Source of the DNA: Theropithecus gelada
Taxonomy: Eukaryota > Chordata > Mammalia > Primates > Cercopithecidae
DNA: 64,000 nucleotides
Assembly (NCBI RefSeq): GCF_003255815.1
Contig: NC_037670.1
Coordinates: 59,034,724-59,098,723, forward strand
Reading direction: 5' to 3'
Shown piece after piece: positions 12,890 to 26,727 of this stretch. Made by a program: the position numbers and the translations under genes. The stretch's first letter is position 1; the number at the start of each line of letters is the position of its first letter. Below the pieces are notes generated by a model. That model worked only from the letters and a program-made list of their open reading frames with translations. It ran no database searches and was not told the DNA's origin.

Positions 12890-14890
12890 ATACGAAAAGA
12901 GGAAGAAACGGTCTTCTAACAGGAGTGTTTTTCCTTCAAAAATAAGCAAATGAGTATGATTGTTCCTGATTTCTAATGGCATTTTTTAATGTTTGGCCTT
13001 CAAATGCTCTGTAATGTATAGCAGTTACTCTTACAATTGAAAAAAAATCTCACTGATTTTCATAAAGTAACTCTTCCTTATAAAATGTGAAATATGACAC
13101 TCACGGTTCTGTATTAAGCGCTATTAGAAGTAAGGCACATGAAAATGTGCTTCCTAATCTTTTGGGCACATCTTCCTCTAATATTTAACACTAGATCTCA
13201 CATCTATTTATCCTATAAAGTATTTTGTATTTCACAATCTAAGTTTTTATACCTGAAAAATTCAATGTAAATTATTTTACTTTTGAACAAGATATTAATA
13301 ATAATACACCTCTGACAGTATGGCTGTTGCATTTCTACTATTTAGCAATGCTGGCTTGCTTTTGACCTTTAAGAAGTTCTAGAATTTCTATCTATGTCTG
13401 CATGGTGAAAATTCTTCAAAATTAAAATTTATAAAACTGCATTCAGCATACCTTTAGTAAGAATGAAAAGTAACTTGACAACCTGATGTCAATGGGAAAA
13501 GCAAAATATGACTCTTTTTTGCTATAAGATGTTACACTCCCAAATTAATAGTAACCTGTTCTGCCTCCATGGACCAAGAACTATGTGGTGTTTTCCTCAG
13601 ACATAGTAAGTGCTCTCTTTATGCATTTTAGTATGATCAGTTACTGCTTCCCTTTTTACCTTGTTGCTATCCAGTGCATCTGAGGGAGCATAAATTTAAT
13701 AGTAATTTATGATCTTTAATAGTGGGAACAAGCATTCTCTATTAATAAATGTGTAAAACTGAGTTTCATAAGTCATGTGGATTTTTATAATAAACCCAGG
13801 CTCTATTACAGGAAATGACCATTTATTCAAGAGTAGAAAAATAAAATATTCTAGTGGTTTAAATATTCTAGTTAACATTGAGGTGCCTCATATAAAATAA
13901 TTAGTGATTTCCAGTCACGTACGGTCAACATAATTTAACCACTTTGCTGATAAAGAAGACACTTGGAGCTATGTTTCAATAAAGAGGGCAAAAATCACCC
14001 TCCTCTATTTTACTTTGCTCTTCTCAGCCAAAAGGCTATTATTCCTGCAAGTAATCATGTGCTTTTAAAGAGCGAAACCAACAGGGAACTGAAGGCAAAA
14101 GAATTGTGTGAAATAATCTAAGAACACATCTTCAAATATTCTGGTTCACATAAATTTTTTAAAATTAAAATGATGCAATTGAAATACTATGTCATTTTTG
14201 GAGATTAATATCAAATAGGAAAAAGAGGTAGAAAATATTTTAAAAGCTGGCAACAGTGTTGCAATTATCAGAAGCAAAAGGCAATGGCTTTCCAATTATC
14301 AGTAGCTCTACTGTAAAAACTACAAGCCCATTAACTTGGTATTGAGATTGGCCAAATACTCTAATACATTATTAAAGGAGTGTTATACCTCTCCTAAAAT
14401 GGATTCTGGTTCACTAAGAATAACTTATGTAGCACCAAACTTGTTTTTTTTTATCTGATGATGTTGCTGGTCTGCTAAAAAAAAATTGATGTGGATAACA
14501 GTATGTTTAGAATACAGTATAAAGTCATATTTCAATGGGAAAGATGAATAAATATGGGCTTGCTGCTGGTTGATTTAGGGGAGTTAGTAACTAATGGAAA
14601 TGCTTAAACTAAAAGTTACTAATCAGTTTTGTAATAGAAGAGAACTTCATCTTCAACCCTGCCTTCTTAAGCATTGAAAAAAAAATGAACTGGATTAAGA
14701 TGTACAATTTATGCTTAAAAACTATGTTTACCATTTGAAGACATACAGAAGAGTCCACATTTGGCATGATAGAATGAGAAATTCCTAAAATTTCAAAGAG
14801 CAAGAACATTAGAGTGAATCTATCAAGAAATAATATAAACCGTACAATAGATGAATATAAAAATAAGCATACAAGAACAGAATGAGGAAG
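12890..14890. other. No recognised feature
   Basis: AT-rich sequence between two MaLR LTRs, with no long frame and no clear repeat. Confidence 0.5.
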
Positions 14891-15241
14891 TGCTATGGTT
14901 TATGTATGTGGTCCCCTAAAATTCATAAAATTTAATTACAATGTGATAATATTAAGAGATGGCATCTTTAGGAGGTGATTAAGTCATGAATGTGATTAAT
15001 GGTCTTATAAAAGAGGTTCCAGGGTGCTCTTTTTTCCTTTGGTCCTTGTGCATTCCACCATGTGAGGAAGCAGCAACAAGCTACTATCCTGATACAGAGA
15101 TACCTCACCGGGCACCAAATCTGCCTGCCCCTTAAGTTTGAATTTCCCAGCCTCCAGAGCTTTGAGAAATATTTTTCTGACGTTAACATATTTCCTAGTC
15201 TACAATGTTTTGCTATAGCCAGGAACAGGTTAAGACAATAG
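14891..15241 (+). repeat. MST-type MaLR LTR
   Basis: GTGCTATGGTTTATGTATGT at the start, AGGAGGTGATTAAGTCATGA, ACCATGTGAGGAAGCAGC, and an end near ACAGGTTAAGACAATA match the MaLR LTR layout. Confidence 0.78.
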
Positions 15242-16524
15242 GCCACATAACAATAAAACTTGCAGAAAGAAATTATAAAAGAAGTAATTGGCAGTAAGAA
15301 AAATATGAATCAGCAGAATAATAGGACTAAATAGCTACTGCCGTTGGCAAAAGTGTAAACAAACAATTCAAATTTAGAATTACATAGGTAATTGCAATTC
15401 TCCAGCCCGGAGTTTATTTTTCTGTTTTCAACAGTATTCTGTAAGGAGAATATCAACCTGGAATATATTCAGGAAAAAACAGCCTGGATAATGAAGGATG
15501 GGGGTATATTTGGCCTGGGAAAAAGAAGAATGTGGGCAGAAAGAGCAGAGTATTTGCAGGACCACCTTACGGAAAAGGCTGTGTTTGACCGCAGCCTCTA
15601 CTGATAAGTAGACCTCAATAATTAAACAAGCCAATATCTAATCTGATATTGAAGGAACTCCAAACAATGACTCCCTCATAATTTTGATTATACCAAGTAT
15701 TTGGAAGAGTTCTGGGATAAAGCAGGGAGGAACTTAAAGGTGATTAGTATGAATGGGGATTGCAACAATCACCTCTCACCTTTAGGGGCTTTAAAACCCT
15801 GTGTATAATAGTGCCATTTTTAAGGACTGAATTTTAGAGTCAGGAATTCCTATTTCCCACCAAGAAGAACTTTCTCCTGACATATCTACACAAATTACAA
15901 ATATATTTTACACAGAGTGAACTCATAGAAAGTTGTATGTGCCTCTGCACATGAGGTATAATAATCAATGTGTTACTGTATGTCTTTAAAATGTAAAACT
16001 TTTAGTTCCAGGATTAATTGTGAAATTCAAGTGATACTGTAAATTTAAGGAATATCTATATACATATACATATAAAGAGCATAAGTTTATATTTGATAGA
16101 CAAATCATTTAAAAAATCCAAAAGTAATTCATAGTGGTTGTCTCTTTTCTTATTGTTTCCAATTTTAAAAAGTTCTTACTATTTAAAGAACTAGCACAAT
16201 AAGATGTGGTAGAAGGATTTAGATTTTCCTGGAATTCGTGGCACATTTTCTATTTTCTAACCAAACTCATATGGTTGAAATAGATCCAAAGTTAGTGCCA
16301 TTTTGCTTAAAGCAAATGCAATTCCAAACTGACACAGTCTTGCTTTGGTTTAAAATAAGGAAAACAACATTGAGTGTTGCTTCACTACATATACCCTCCT
16401 TCTCTCTGGCTGCCTCCATATCTCTACTACAGTATATGACGTGAGTGTGGCTTTGGGTGGCTTTATTAAGTATATGAAACTTGGCACTTATTATGTTGAA
16501 AATGACTTCTTTTTTTTCCTTAGC
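15242..16524. other. No recognised feature
   Basis: Nothing certain. A 70-codon frame at 15392-15604 shows no domain and no good splice context. Confidence 0.45.
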
Positions 16525-16965
16525 TACTGTAGTGGGTTGGATGGTGACTTCCAACAGACATGTGTACACAGAATTTGTGATTGTCACCTTATTGGAAAAA
16601 GGATCTTTGCAGATATAATTAAGGATACCAAGTAAGGTCATCCTTCACAATCTGAATAGACTCTAAATTCAATTACAAATGTCTTTATAAGAAAAGGAAA
16701 GGACACAGACACAGAGGAGAATGTGTGAAAATGGAGGCAAAGGTTGGAGTAATGCTGCCACAAACCAAGGAATTCCTGGAGTCCCCAGACATTGGAAGAG
16801 GAAGGAAGGATTCTCCAGCAAGCCTTCAGAGAGTGTGAACCTGCATCCACCTTCATTCCCAACTTCTTGTCTTCAAAATTGTGAGAGAATAAATATGTGC
16901 TGTGTCAAGCCACCACGTTCACCAACTACTACTTTGTCACGGTGGCCCTAGAAAACCAATAGAGC
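16525..16965 (+). repeat. MLT1 MaLR LTR
   Basis: Landmarks in order: GTCACCTTATTGGAAAAAGG, ATCTTTGCAGATATAATTAA, GTCTTTATAAGAAAAGGAAA, AATTGTGAGAGAATAAATAT, AAGCCACCACGTTC. The AATAAA in this LTR is intact but the copy is old. Confidence 0.85.
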
Positions 16966-17834
16966 CATTATTTGTATTTGACCAGAATCTTACTTTTAAA
17001 ATACAAAGATTCACCCATGGCTCAAAGAAAAATAAATATAAGAGAAAAAGGAGCAAAAACCTAGGATGCCTGACATAGTAATTAACGTACTTGAAAGTAA
17101 GGAATTGATGAGGGACTATGGAAAAGTTCTTTGGCCTCTTTGTGGAGACTGGTAGCTGGGAGCTGGTTGGTAACTTTGTTACACTTTTGGCCTGAAGGGT
17201 TGTTGTTGATAGCAGTTTTTGTTTTTTGTGTTTGTTTTTATAGTAGACTATTTTAACTGCTTATTTATAAACCAAATTATGAACTATAAGATCAAAATAT
17301 ATTTTAAATAGTTAAAAAGTAATCTCAACTTCTGATCCTGACAGCAAGCACCCGGCTTAACTGGCAGTTTGCTTAGTGTGGAAAGCATGTATCCACTGTT
17401 TTAAGTTCATTTTTTTAGGTAAAGCAAGTGAAATTTAGAGTAGCTAAAGTAAACTACTTCAGGTATGTTTTTATTTTTTAAAAAATCGCTATGCAGCCTA
17501 AATGTTCAAATCCCATGGACAGTAACCTATCACATAGCTGCCATATCCCTCTAGATATTAAAATGATGAAATATGAAGAAACTATGATATGAAAATAAAA
17601 TTGGCAATAACAGTGGGAGAGGAATAGGAATTGATCTAGGGACATAAATAAATTTTGTCAGGCATGTTGACTGTCCAAATGTGATTGAAGGGCATTAATT
17701 TATAAACAATACCAAACTTCAAGTAGATGGTTAGATAGGATTCATTTGTAATTGAAAGAAAAACAGACAGTCAATTTGAAGTTAAATTATTACTATCGCC
17801 TATAGAGACTCTCAACAATAAAAACATGGAAATT

Positions 17835-18355
17835 GTGATGGTTAGTTTTATTTGTCAACTTGAGTGGGTCAGTGGATGCCCAGATATTTGATTACACATG
17901 ATTTTTGGCTGAGTCTGTGAAAGTGTTTCTAGAAGAGACTAGCATATGAATCCATAAACTGAAGAAAGCAGACTGCCCTCCCCAGTGTGGGTGAGCTTCA
18001 CGCAATTTGTTGAGAGCTCGAATAGAGCAAAAAGCAGGAGGAAGGGAGAATTCTCTCTCTTGCTGCATGACTATTTGAGCTGAGGTATAAGACTTCTCCA
18101 GTCCTTGAACTGGAACTTACACCATTGGTGCTCCTGGTTCTCAGACCTGTAGACTCAGGCAGGACCCACTCCACTTCCTCTCTCCAACTTGCAGATGGTA
18201 GATGGTGGTACTTCTCAGCCTCCATAATTGCATGAGCCAATTCCTTATAATAAATCCATTTAAATCTATCTGTCTATCTATCTATCTAGCTAATCTATTA
18301 ATATCTACCTATGTATCCTATTAATTCTGTTTCTCTGAAGAACACTGACCAACAG
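17835..18355 (+). repeat. MLT2-type (ERVL) LTR
   Basis: It begins TGTGATGGTTAGTTTTATTT, continues with CTGCCCTCCCCAGTGTGGGT and CTTCTCAGCCTCCATAATTG, and ends GTTTCTCTGAAGAACACTGA, as in ERVL-associated MLT2 LTRs. A (TCTA)n tract lies at about 18268-18290. Confidence 0.72.
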
Positions 18356-18990
18356 AGGAATTTTACATCTGAAGACTTATAACGAGATCAAGGCCGTGAA
18401 ATCAAGAATTTCTTCTACATACTTAAAGAGTTTCTTGTTAAAAAAAAGAAACACACATGAGCTTAGACAATAATTTAGAAAAAAAGCATAAGTAATGTAT
18501 GAATATTATTATGTATTTTTGTTTTAAAAATAGATTTTAGAATCAGTTTTTCAAGTTTCATTGTGAATAAACCTGATATTTTGATTGGCACGACATTGTA
18601 TTTATTTACCAATATTCCTTTCTTTGATTCTTTAGACTACTTGTTTAAGACAATGAATAGGTACCAAATTGTATCAAGCAGTTTTTAAACATTCATCAAT
18701 ATGTTCATTTTACTCTTTTCTCCATTATTTTAATAGTTTCATAAACTGATAAAGAACCTTTGCCTTGGCAATAGTGGATTAATTTATTTAATATAATGCT
18801 GAAACAGGATAGCTACTTTAAAAAAAATTGCACTTATGGTAACATGTAAAATGAATCTCTACCAGTATTTGTTCTACATTTGTATAAATTTAGTATCAGA
18901 ACTTTTCTAGATGTAGAAAGTGACTTTTTCTGTATTCAATAATCATTACTGTCCTTATAAATTCAGCTACATATATGATATAAAGAGTTT

Positions 18991-19292
18991 AAAAGTAATG
19001 CCACTGGGCACGGTGGCTCACACCCGTAATCCCACACTTTGGGAGGCCGAGACAGGTGAATCACCTGAGGCCAAGAGTTCAAGACCAGCGTGACCAACAT
19101 GGCAAAACCCCGTCTCTACTAAAAATACAAAAATTAGCTAGATGTGGTGGCTACTCAGGAGGCTGAGACAGGAGAATTGCTTGAACCCGGGAGGCGGAGG
19201 TTGCAGTGAGCCAAGATCACGCCACTGCACTCCAGTCTGGGCAACAGAGTTAAACTCCGTCTCAAAAAAAAAAAAAAAAAAGTAATGCCACT
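18991..19292 (+). mobile_element. AluS
   Basis: Dimeric Alu (19006-19280) with the AluS pattern (ATCACCTGAGG, TTGCTTGAACCCGGGAGGCG). A short deletion lies after the middle A-rich linker (TGGTGGCTACTCAGG). The 15-bp perfect target duplication is AAAAGTAATGCCACT at 18991-19005 and 19278-19292. Confidence 0.93.
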
Positions 19293-22200
19293 TAGACCTA
19301 TAGATTCTGGAGCTTCTATGATGGTAATTTGGGGACAGTGTAATTTTCTTTGTGTGTGTGTATGTAGGGGAGTAACAGTAAAAACTGAAAAATTTGCTCA
19401 GAAAATACTAAAAAAGTTGTAACACTTCTTTTTGTAAATTTAAAAAATGTTCTCAGACAATTTTGATCATGTAAAAAATTTAGGACAATTTACTTTCATT
19501 GATAATTTCAAAATGATTGACATGTACAAGTATTATCATATACAATGCTTATTAAAAATACAAAATGAAACAATCCTATTATCTACATCATCATTCTTTT
19601 TCCAAAATAAACATTTTGATTTTGTATTGTATTTTAATGAGCTAATTCTCTAGAAAGTTGTTTATGTTTTAATTGTCTTTAATTTTTAGAAAAATGTCAA
19701 TGATAGTTATTTTACTAAAATTTAACGTTTGAATTACACTCATTTATTTCTAATTTTTTCAATAATAAAATTATTTGGGTTTTGTTTTGCATGTGACTAC
19801 ATTTGTTCATGTTTCATTAGTACTAATGAATATCTATTGCTATTATATTTTATATATTCTATAGTTGGAATTTAAATCTTCTTAAAGTTATTTAGAAGCA
19901 TTTTTGTTAATTTCCAATTTATTGAAATCGTTTTAAACTGTTTTAATATGTTATTATTCCAGTGACAAATATGGACTTTGCATTTCTGATCAGCATTCAG
20001 GTTATGATGTGTGGCTGATAAACTTGATCCATGTCTTATTTAATTTTACACAATGCTTGACATATATTTAGTAATAGATAAATTTTGGTAGCATTAGCAG
20101 TTCTTATCTATACTATTATTACTTTCATTGTTCTCACATAATATTATCTGCCTTTTGTAATCTCCCAGAGCTATTGACATTTGATGTGTGGCCTAACATA
20201 TGAATGCATTTAAAAATATTTCAAGAGCACTCGTGGAAAGGTATATCATATTTTTATGGTACAAACTGACTTAAAAATTATTCATACTGACCCTATTTGT
20301 ATAAAAGTCTTTACTTTTCTGTTTTTTAAATTTATTATGCAAGTTTGAGTGATATAAGAGATTCTGTCACTAAAATTATTTTTCTTTGAAATTACCCAGT
20401 GATCTTCACATGCCTGTGATTTTTCCAGTCTAACAATTGTGCCACTCTTGTTTATATCATTCTCTGTTTCATGTCTCAAAACTCCCATGATAATATTACA
20501 TAATATGAAAAAGACATCTAACATTTAGTATGAAATACAGTTTTACAGAATAACTTGTATCTTATTTCATATAATTTTCTTCTGCCACAAAAAACAATAA
20601 CGAATGCTGTGAAACATTCTAACAAACCTGATGGTTTAAAAAAGAAGTCCTTCCTTTGGGTGAGGAGCTGTTTCTGAACATTTTAAAACCACTTGCCTTA
20701 AAGAAACATGATTGGCATATCCGTTTTATTAATGATATTATGGGAATAATGCAAAGGAGTATCCAATTTTGCTATGAAATACATGCTGTGAAACAAGAAA
20801 TCCACTCTGAGGGAATTAACTGAAAATGTATAGCATGGAATAAATATGCATTACCATTATAGTAATGCCTGTAGTGTTAAATGTTTCAAATAATATTTCC
20901 TCAATTAGACATCGGTTTTTTTAAGTGTACTGAAAAGTCTTTTTTAAATAACAGCAAGATCCAAATTCGCTATTAAATTATAGAAGGTATGTCCCATTTG
21001 ACAGTTTCTGCTGTGGAGTAGAATAAATTCTGTGTCTAATGAACAATACTGATTTGAAGATAGTCTTTATATAATGTGCTATCATTAGCAGCAGCAGTTA
21101 AAGACGGGAACTGAACAATCTTAGAGCTTGTTTATCATTAGAAAAGAAGATTCAGTCTCTCTGCAATAAAATGAGTTAACCTGACTTAAGAAAAAGATAA
21201 AATGAAGTAAACTTCCTTGGATTTAGTAAGGGAACATTGTGGGTGATGGCCTATAAAATTACATAAGAGATGACTGGTGCACAAATTGGACAGTGACTAT
21301 CGTTAAGTATCCTTCCAAAGTTCTTTCCAATTACTTGGTAAGGCAAATTTGGAAACAAACCACAGAATACCATTGCAATTATAGCCAGATGCACAATGTT
21401 GAGATTTTACAAATTAATTTTTATATATGAAGAATGTGGCAACGTTCCTGATACAAGGTGGCTCAGTTCAGAGATCACACAATAAACTTAGCTGTCCTAT
21501 TGTATAATTTTTAAATGTAAACATCCAAACCATTATCAGCAGGCAAAAATTAAACCATTTCTTCCCAAGGCCATTAAAAGTGCACTTGTTTGAGCTGACT
21601 CTTTATCATATAATATGGGCCTGTCCGTTCTCAAGACTGTGTGCTTCTGTATTTTACTTATGAAATTTCTGAGGGAAGAAGAATGTACCTCTCATCATTG
21701 AAAGGAGAGAAAAAGGTGGACTCCGCTAAGATTTCCTGCCAAAATTTCTGCATTCAGATTTGACAGAGCAGGCAAACCAAACCTCCCTCAGAAAACTGTG
21801 CCCATTTGGGGACACACTGCTGTGGGATCGTGGAGCAGCGTCAGGGTTGCACCTGGGACTCTTTTTTGCTTGATTGCATAGAGAACCAACACAGAAGGAA
21901 AAACCTTTCTCAAATTTTGAATCGTTTACCCCTTGCACTACACTTTGCACATTTAATAAGAACCTTTCAAGCCAGAATGGGAAAAGGCATTAGAGTAGAA
22001 ATGCCAAGTGTACAACCGGTAGGGATGAGCATTTCTCCTCTTTGGGCCTCTGAATACTCCACAGCCTAGGAACTGCCTTGGGACAGTTCCACCATCACAT
22101 AAGCAAAAGAGAAGAACATTGTCATGCCCTGCCCAGCACACTCACCTCTTAGAGAGCTTCAGGACTATCATATAAAAATGACCTAACAAACAAACGCTGG

Positions 22201-22975
22201 AAGAGTTCGGTCAAGGAGCCTCAGAATCTTACCTTCTACTGGGCTCGATTCTTCACTCTCAGAAATAATAAAAGCTCTAAAGTGTAAGAAGTCTGAATGA
22301 AGCATAAAGATTCCTCCAAAATAGTTAAAACACTTTCAAAAACTTTTGCCAGAAGCAAGGTATGATTCCATTTGTACGGAATGGCATAGCTGTATGAAGA
22401 GATAGTTATCATATACTCACTATGCTCACTATGATTTTATCAAGTATACATTATGCTAAAGTCTGAGGAATGGGTAAAAAGTATGTACGCATTTTAGATA
22501 TTAAATTCCTTGCTTTTGTGTGATGCACGTTGCTAAGTTATGGGGATGAGGCTTGTGACAACAAGGATAATTTGTATAATTAGAATAATGTTTTGTAATC
22601 ATGAAAATGTTGTAGCAAGCACTTTATTTTAAAGAAAAATTAGTCTTGAGAGGGGCAACACACCATTGAAATTGCAGTGTGCTGAGGTCAATTGCCGCTT
22701 CATTTGCCTAGTCATTCAATCGATCAAAGAAGACATCGGTCATAATGACGTGGTATAAGAATTTAAGCCATAAGTGCATTTATCTCTTGGGGCTGCCTTC
22801 TATTCCCTAGGAAGCAATCAGTAACTATCAATCAACTGAGATTGAAAAACAGCAATGAAGAAAGATATGTGTCTCGGAGATTCACAAACAGGGCCAAACT
22901 GAAGAACTCCTGGGACTAAAGTTTAAGTCTAAACGATAATGGAAGCAACATCTCAGAAATATTTGATATTAAATA

Positions 22976-23023
<48 letters not shown>

Positions 23024-24011
23024 CTGTGGGCCTGCACATTGACTAAGGCTGCCCTTTTTCAGTTTATGGTTCATTCTGTCACCTATACTGAGGGGATAAG
23101 AAAGGAAACTTGTTTTGTCTTTAAAATTTAGCATGTAGATTATATATTAATGTGAAATTTTTGCACTTTGACATGGCAAACTTTATCAGGCACAGGAAAA
23201 TCATATCAGAGTTTTGGTTGCTTTGTTTCTTGGTTGATTTACTTGTTTTCAGGCCAAATTGAATTCAAGGCAATAGCATCAGAAAGAACACACAGCCGTT
23301 TCTATTGTAAAACACAGCCTACTGTGAGATTTCACAGGAGAAAGTGTAATATAAAATACTTGAAATAAAATATTCATAAATTTGGAGTTTGTCTTGATAA
23401 GTCTATAAAAGTCATAGAGGTGCCCTTGGAAAATATATATAAATGTAAACAGTTCACATAAACACATTCAAATGCAATTTCACATGTGGCTTTTAGGAAG
23501 GCAGACAAAAAAAAATTATAAAAAAGAGTTGAAAAACTCTGTTGAAAACCTAACAATGAGTATGTGAAAAGTGTATGATTAAAACTAGTAAATTTTATTT
23601 TAAAAATATTTTTTAAAGAACTGTAAATTTGGTCCGATGAGTGATTATATCTTTGTCTGAATATGGCAATGCTAAAAATTTTACAAACTAAATTTTCACA
23701 ATAAAATATTTAAGAAAGCATATTAAAATTTTAAAATAATAAGAAAATGAAAGTCTTAAAGAAAAAAATGTGAAAATACTAAAATTTAAGTTAAAAAATA
23801 AATGGAAATTATTAAAATATGGTAGAACAGGAAAATTAACTTCTACTAGTTTTACAGGGTTTATTATGTGCCAGTAGCTATTTAACTATGTAACACATTA
23901 ATGTATCAATTCGTCACAAAGACCTTCAAAGCAGATAAGGAAATTAAGGCACAGAAAAGTCTCACACTAGAAAGGGGCTTTTCTGATATTTAAACACAGA
24001 TACCCTACTCC
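19293..24011. other. Long stretch with almost no recognised repeats
   Basis: About 4.7 kb with no Alu, L1 or LTR that I could identify, apart from the (CA)n at 22976. Short frames around 21726-22141 have no support. This is the most repeat-poor part of the window. Confidence 0.5.
22976..23022. repeat. (CA)n microsatellite
   Basis: About 22-23 uninterrupted CA units; likely polymorphic in length. Confidence 0.95.
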
Positions 24012-24570
24012 AGAAGCCATTCTGTATCTATTACATTTGTAGGAGATCAGAATATGCCACCCCGAAATATGCTATTTTGCTGAAGGCAATTGAGATTCAA
24101 CAAAGGCAAAAATAAGCTTTCCCAGCGCTTCCCTTCTCTGCCGAAAAGCAGACACTTCGGAGAAGTGAGGGCTTCCATCCATACTCTCTCAGGGCAAGTT
24201 TCACAGCCACGAAGAAGATGCAAAGTCGGTACCATGATGGACCTGCCCCCAAAAATCTTACTCTATTTGTTTTCCCCGTATATTTACCTTTCAAAGTTTG
24301 CTTTCTCTAAAAACCTAAACTCCTTTTCCTTTGTCTCGTCACTTCTCTATAAACGTATTGTTCTTTGCTAAGTCGCTCCCTAAGTCCCAGGTTCTAACAA
24401 CCCCTCTGAACTACCGTTCACTGAAGTTTCTCCTGTGTGCTATGTGTTGCATCATGTTAAGAAACTTTATTTTTCTCTTGTTAACCTGCCTTGTGCCTGT
24501 TCTCAGCTGGAGAACCTAGGAGGATAGAAGGTAGAGGTATTTCTGTTTTGTGTTTTCCATCCCTGCGTAT
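24012..24570 (+). repeat. LTR-like repeat, left arm of inverted pair
   Basis: Positions 24012-24325 are matched in reverse complement by 25700-26032. The left copy continues to about 24570 (CTTGTTAACCTGCCTTGTGC, AGAACCTAGGAGGATAGA), which resembles the end of a mammalian ERV LTR. I cannot name the family. Confidence 0.65.
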
Positions 24571-24855
24571 TATAATCCCTCTGTATGGAACTGCAATAAT
24601 TAAAAGTGGAAACTGTATAAGAGGCTCCAGGTTGATGAGCAGAAAAGATATTCTTGAAACAGAACCACTTATATAAAAATCACACTTCGAATGTAAAAGG
24701 AAGCATTACAAATATATGAGTGTTATTTGAGCATAGTGAAGATGTGATAATCAGCAAAAGTAATTTTCTTAAACGAAAGTCTGATGCTATAACTCCTTTG
24801 CTCAAATCTTATAAAGATTTTGCATCCCACTCATTGTTTAAAATGAACGTCTTAC

Positions 24856-25190
24856 GGGCCAGGGGCGGTGGCTCAAGCCTGTAATCCCAGCACTTTGGGA
24901 GGCCGAGACGGGCGGATCACGAGGTCAGGAGATCGTAGACCATCCTGGCTAACACGGTGAAACCCCATCTCTACTAAAAATATACAAAAAACTAGCCGGG
25001 CGAGGTGGCGGGCGTCTGTAGTCCCAGCTACACGGGAGGCTGAGGCAGGAGAATGGCGTGAACCCGGGAGGCGGAGCTTGCAGTGAGCTGAGATCCGACC
25101 ACTGCACTCCAGCCTGGGCGACAGAGCGAGACTCCGTCTCAAAAAAAAATAATAATAATAATAATAATAACAGTAATAATAATAATAATA
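24856..25190 (+). mobile_element. AluY, Old World monkey AluYR-type
   Basis: Full-length dimeric Alu with few changes from consensus, ending in an A-rich (AAT)n microsatellite (25150-25190). Diagnostic bases are CTCAAGCC, GAGACGGG, AACTAGCCGGGCGAGG and GATCCG. The target duplication is 10 bp: AACGTCTTAC (24846-24855) and AATGTCTTAC (25191-25200), with one difference that looks like CpG decay. Confidence 0.93.
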
Positions 25191-25699
25191 AATGTCTTAC
25201 AAGAGTCTACAGAGATCTAAATCAATTGGCCTCTGTCAGACTGTGCTTTTTTTTTTTCTAGGACCTACTTTTAGGTGATCTTTTTAGTAATAGAACCCTT
25301 GAAGGTTCTGCCTGGCCCATGCACCTCCTACCTGGGATTGCATTTCCCAGTGTGCTGTGAGGCTAGGAGGAACTGCCCGTAAATTTAGCCAAGCTGTGTG
25401 GGAGTACACTGCGACTGACATTTCAGGTCATGGACTTTAAAACAGAAATGTCTTTGCCGCTACATCGTCTCTTCCTCCCTTCTCAGTAGGCTAAAACATT
25501 GGAATGTAGACTTGGTGATCCCTGCTTTGATCAAGAAGTGAGAGCAGGAGTTTAAGAAATAATGAAGCAACCAGATAGAAGGAACACAGGTCTCAGATGA
25601 ATCTGCCATTAGGAGCTGACTAGACATTGGAAACACCTGACTACGTCTGGACTCTTAGGAGAAAGAAAAACTTCTGTTATGTTTGAGCCACTTGTCACT

Positions 25700-26032
25700 T
25701 GTAACAAGACAAAGGGAAAGGAATTTAGGTTTTTAGGGAAAGCACACTGTAAAAAAGTAAATATATGGGGAAAACAAATAAAGTAAGATTTTAGGGGGCA
25801 GGTCCATCATGGTGCCGACTTTCTATCTTCTTCGTGGCTGTGAAACTTGCCCTGAGAGAACATAGATGGAAGTCCTCACTTCTCTGAAGTGTCTTCTTTT
25901 AGGCAGAAAAAGGAAGGGCTGGGAAAGCTTATTTTTGCCTTTGTTGAATCTCAATTGCCTTCAGCAAAATAGCATATTTCAGGGTGGCATATTTTGATCT
26001 CCTACAAATGTAACAGATACAGAATGGCTTTT
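25700..26032 (-). repeat. LTR-like repeat, right arm of inverted pair
   Basis: The reverse complement aligns to 24012-24325 with about 16 differences in the best ~235 bases. Alignment is lost below about 25700, so this copy is shorter than the left one. Confidence 0.7.
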
Positions 26033-26069
26033 GTGTGTTTTGTTCTTTGTTGCAGCATATACAGTTTAT

Positions 26070-26515
26070 ACCGTTTCTTGGCTGCCTCTGCAATCTCTTC
26101 TCCTACCACTGTCTCTCTGTAGCCCACCGGCTACAGTAGCCTCTTTCTTGTTTCTCAAATGGGAACACTCCTCACTCAAGAACTTTGCACACTCTCTTGC
26201 CAATGCCTTGGACTCTCTTCATAAACATCCCCATGGTTTGCTCTCTCACTTCTTCAAGTCTCTGTTCAAATATTACATAAACACAAAGCCTCTCACTGAC
26301 TACCTTATGTATACACCTCTCCCCATTGCCTTAACCTCTACTGTGTTACTAAAATCCTCTTCTGTTGTGCATGGTCTATATTTTCCTGATAAAATATGTG
26401 CCATAAGAAAATAAATTTCACTTATTTTATTTTCTTCTGTATCCTTACAGTCTAAACTAGGCATTGTCAGAAAATTGAGACCCAATAAACGTTTTGAAAT
26501 CAGTTAACAGAATGA
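26070..26515 (+). repeat. LINE-2 (L2) 3' fragment
   Basis: Old L2 pattern: CTCTCACTTCTTCAAGTCTC, CTGTTCAAATATTACATAAA, then CTCTCACTGACTACC. It ends in AATAAACGTTTTGAAATCAG. No coding frame is kept. Confidence 0.65.
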
Positions 26516-26727
26516 AAAAACAAATTCCTCTTTTTTTTCAGGTGCTCATGAAACTGTCACAAAACAGATCATATGCTAGATCACTAAGAAATATCAACAC
26601 ATAAGTTGCAGAAAGTTAAAATCTTATAGGCAATATTCTTTGATTAAAATTCAATGAACTTAGATATTAAAAATTACTTTCACCTAGGAATCAATTTTAA
26701 AATATTATTAAGAAACTCTTGGATGAG

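Noticed and set aside
16267..16641. 124-codon minus-strand frame
   Set aside because: No domain, AT-rich, and its right end runs into an MLT1 LTR; chance frame.
24873..25142. 89-codon minus-strand frame
   Set aside because: Antisense Alu translation within the AluYR copy.
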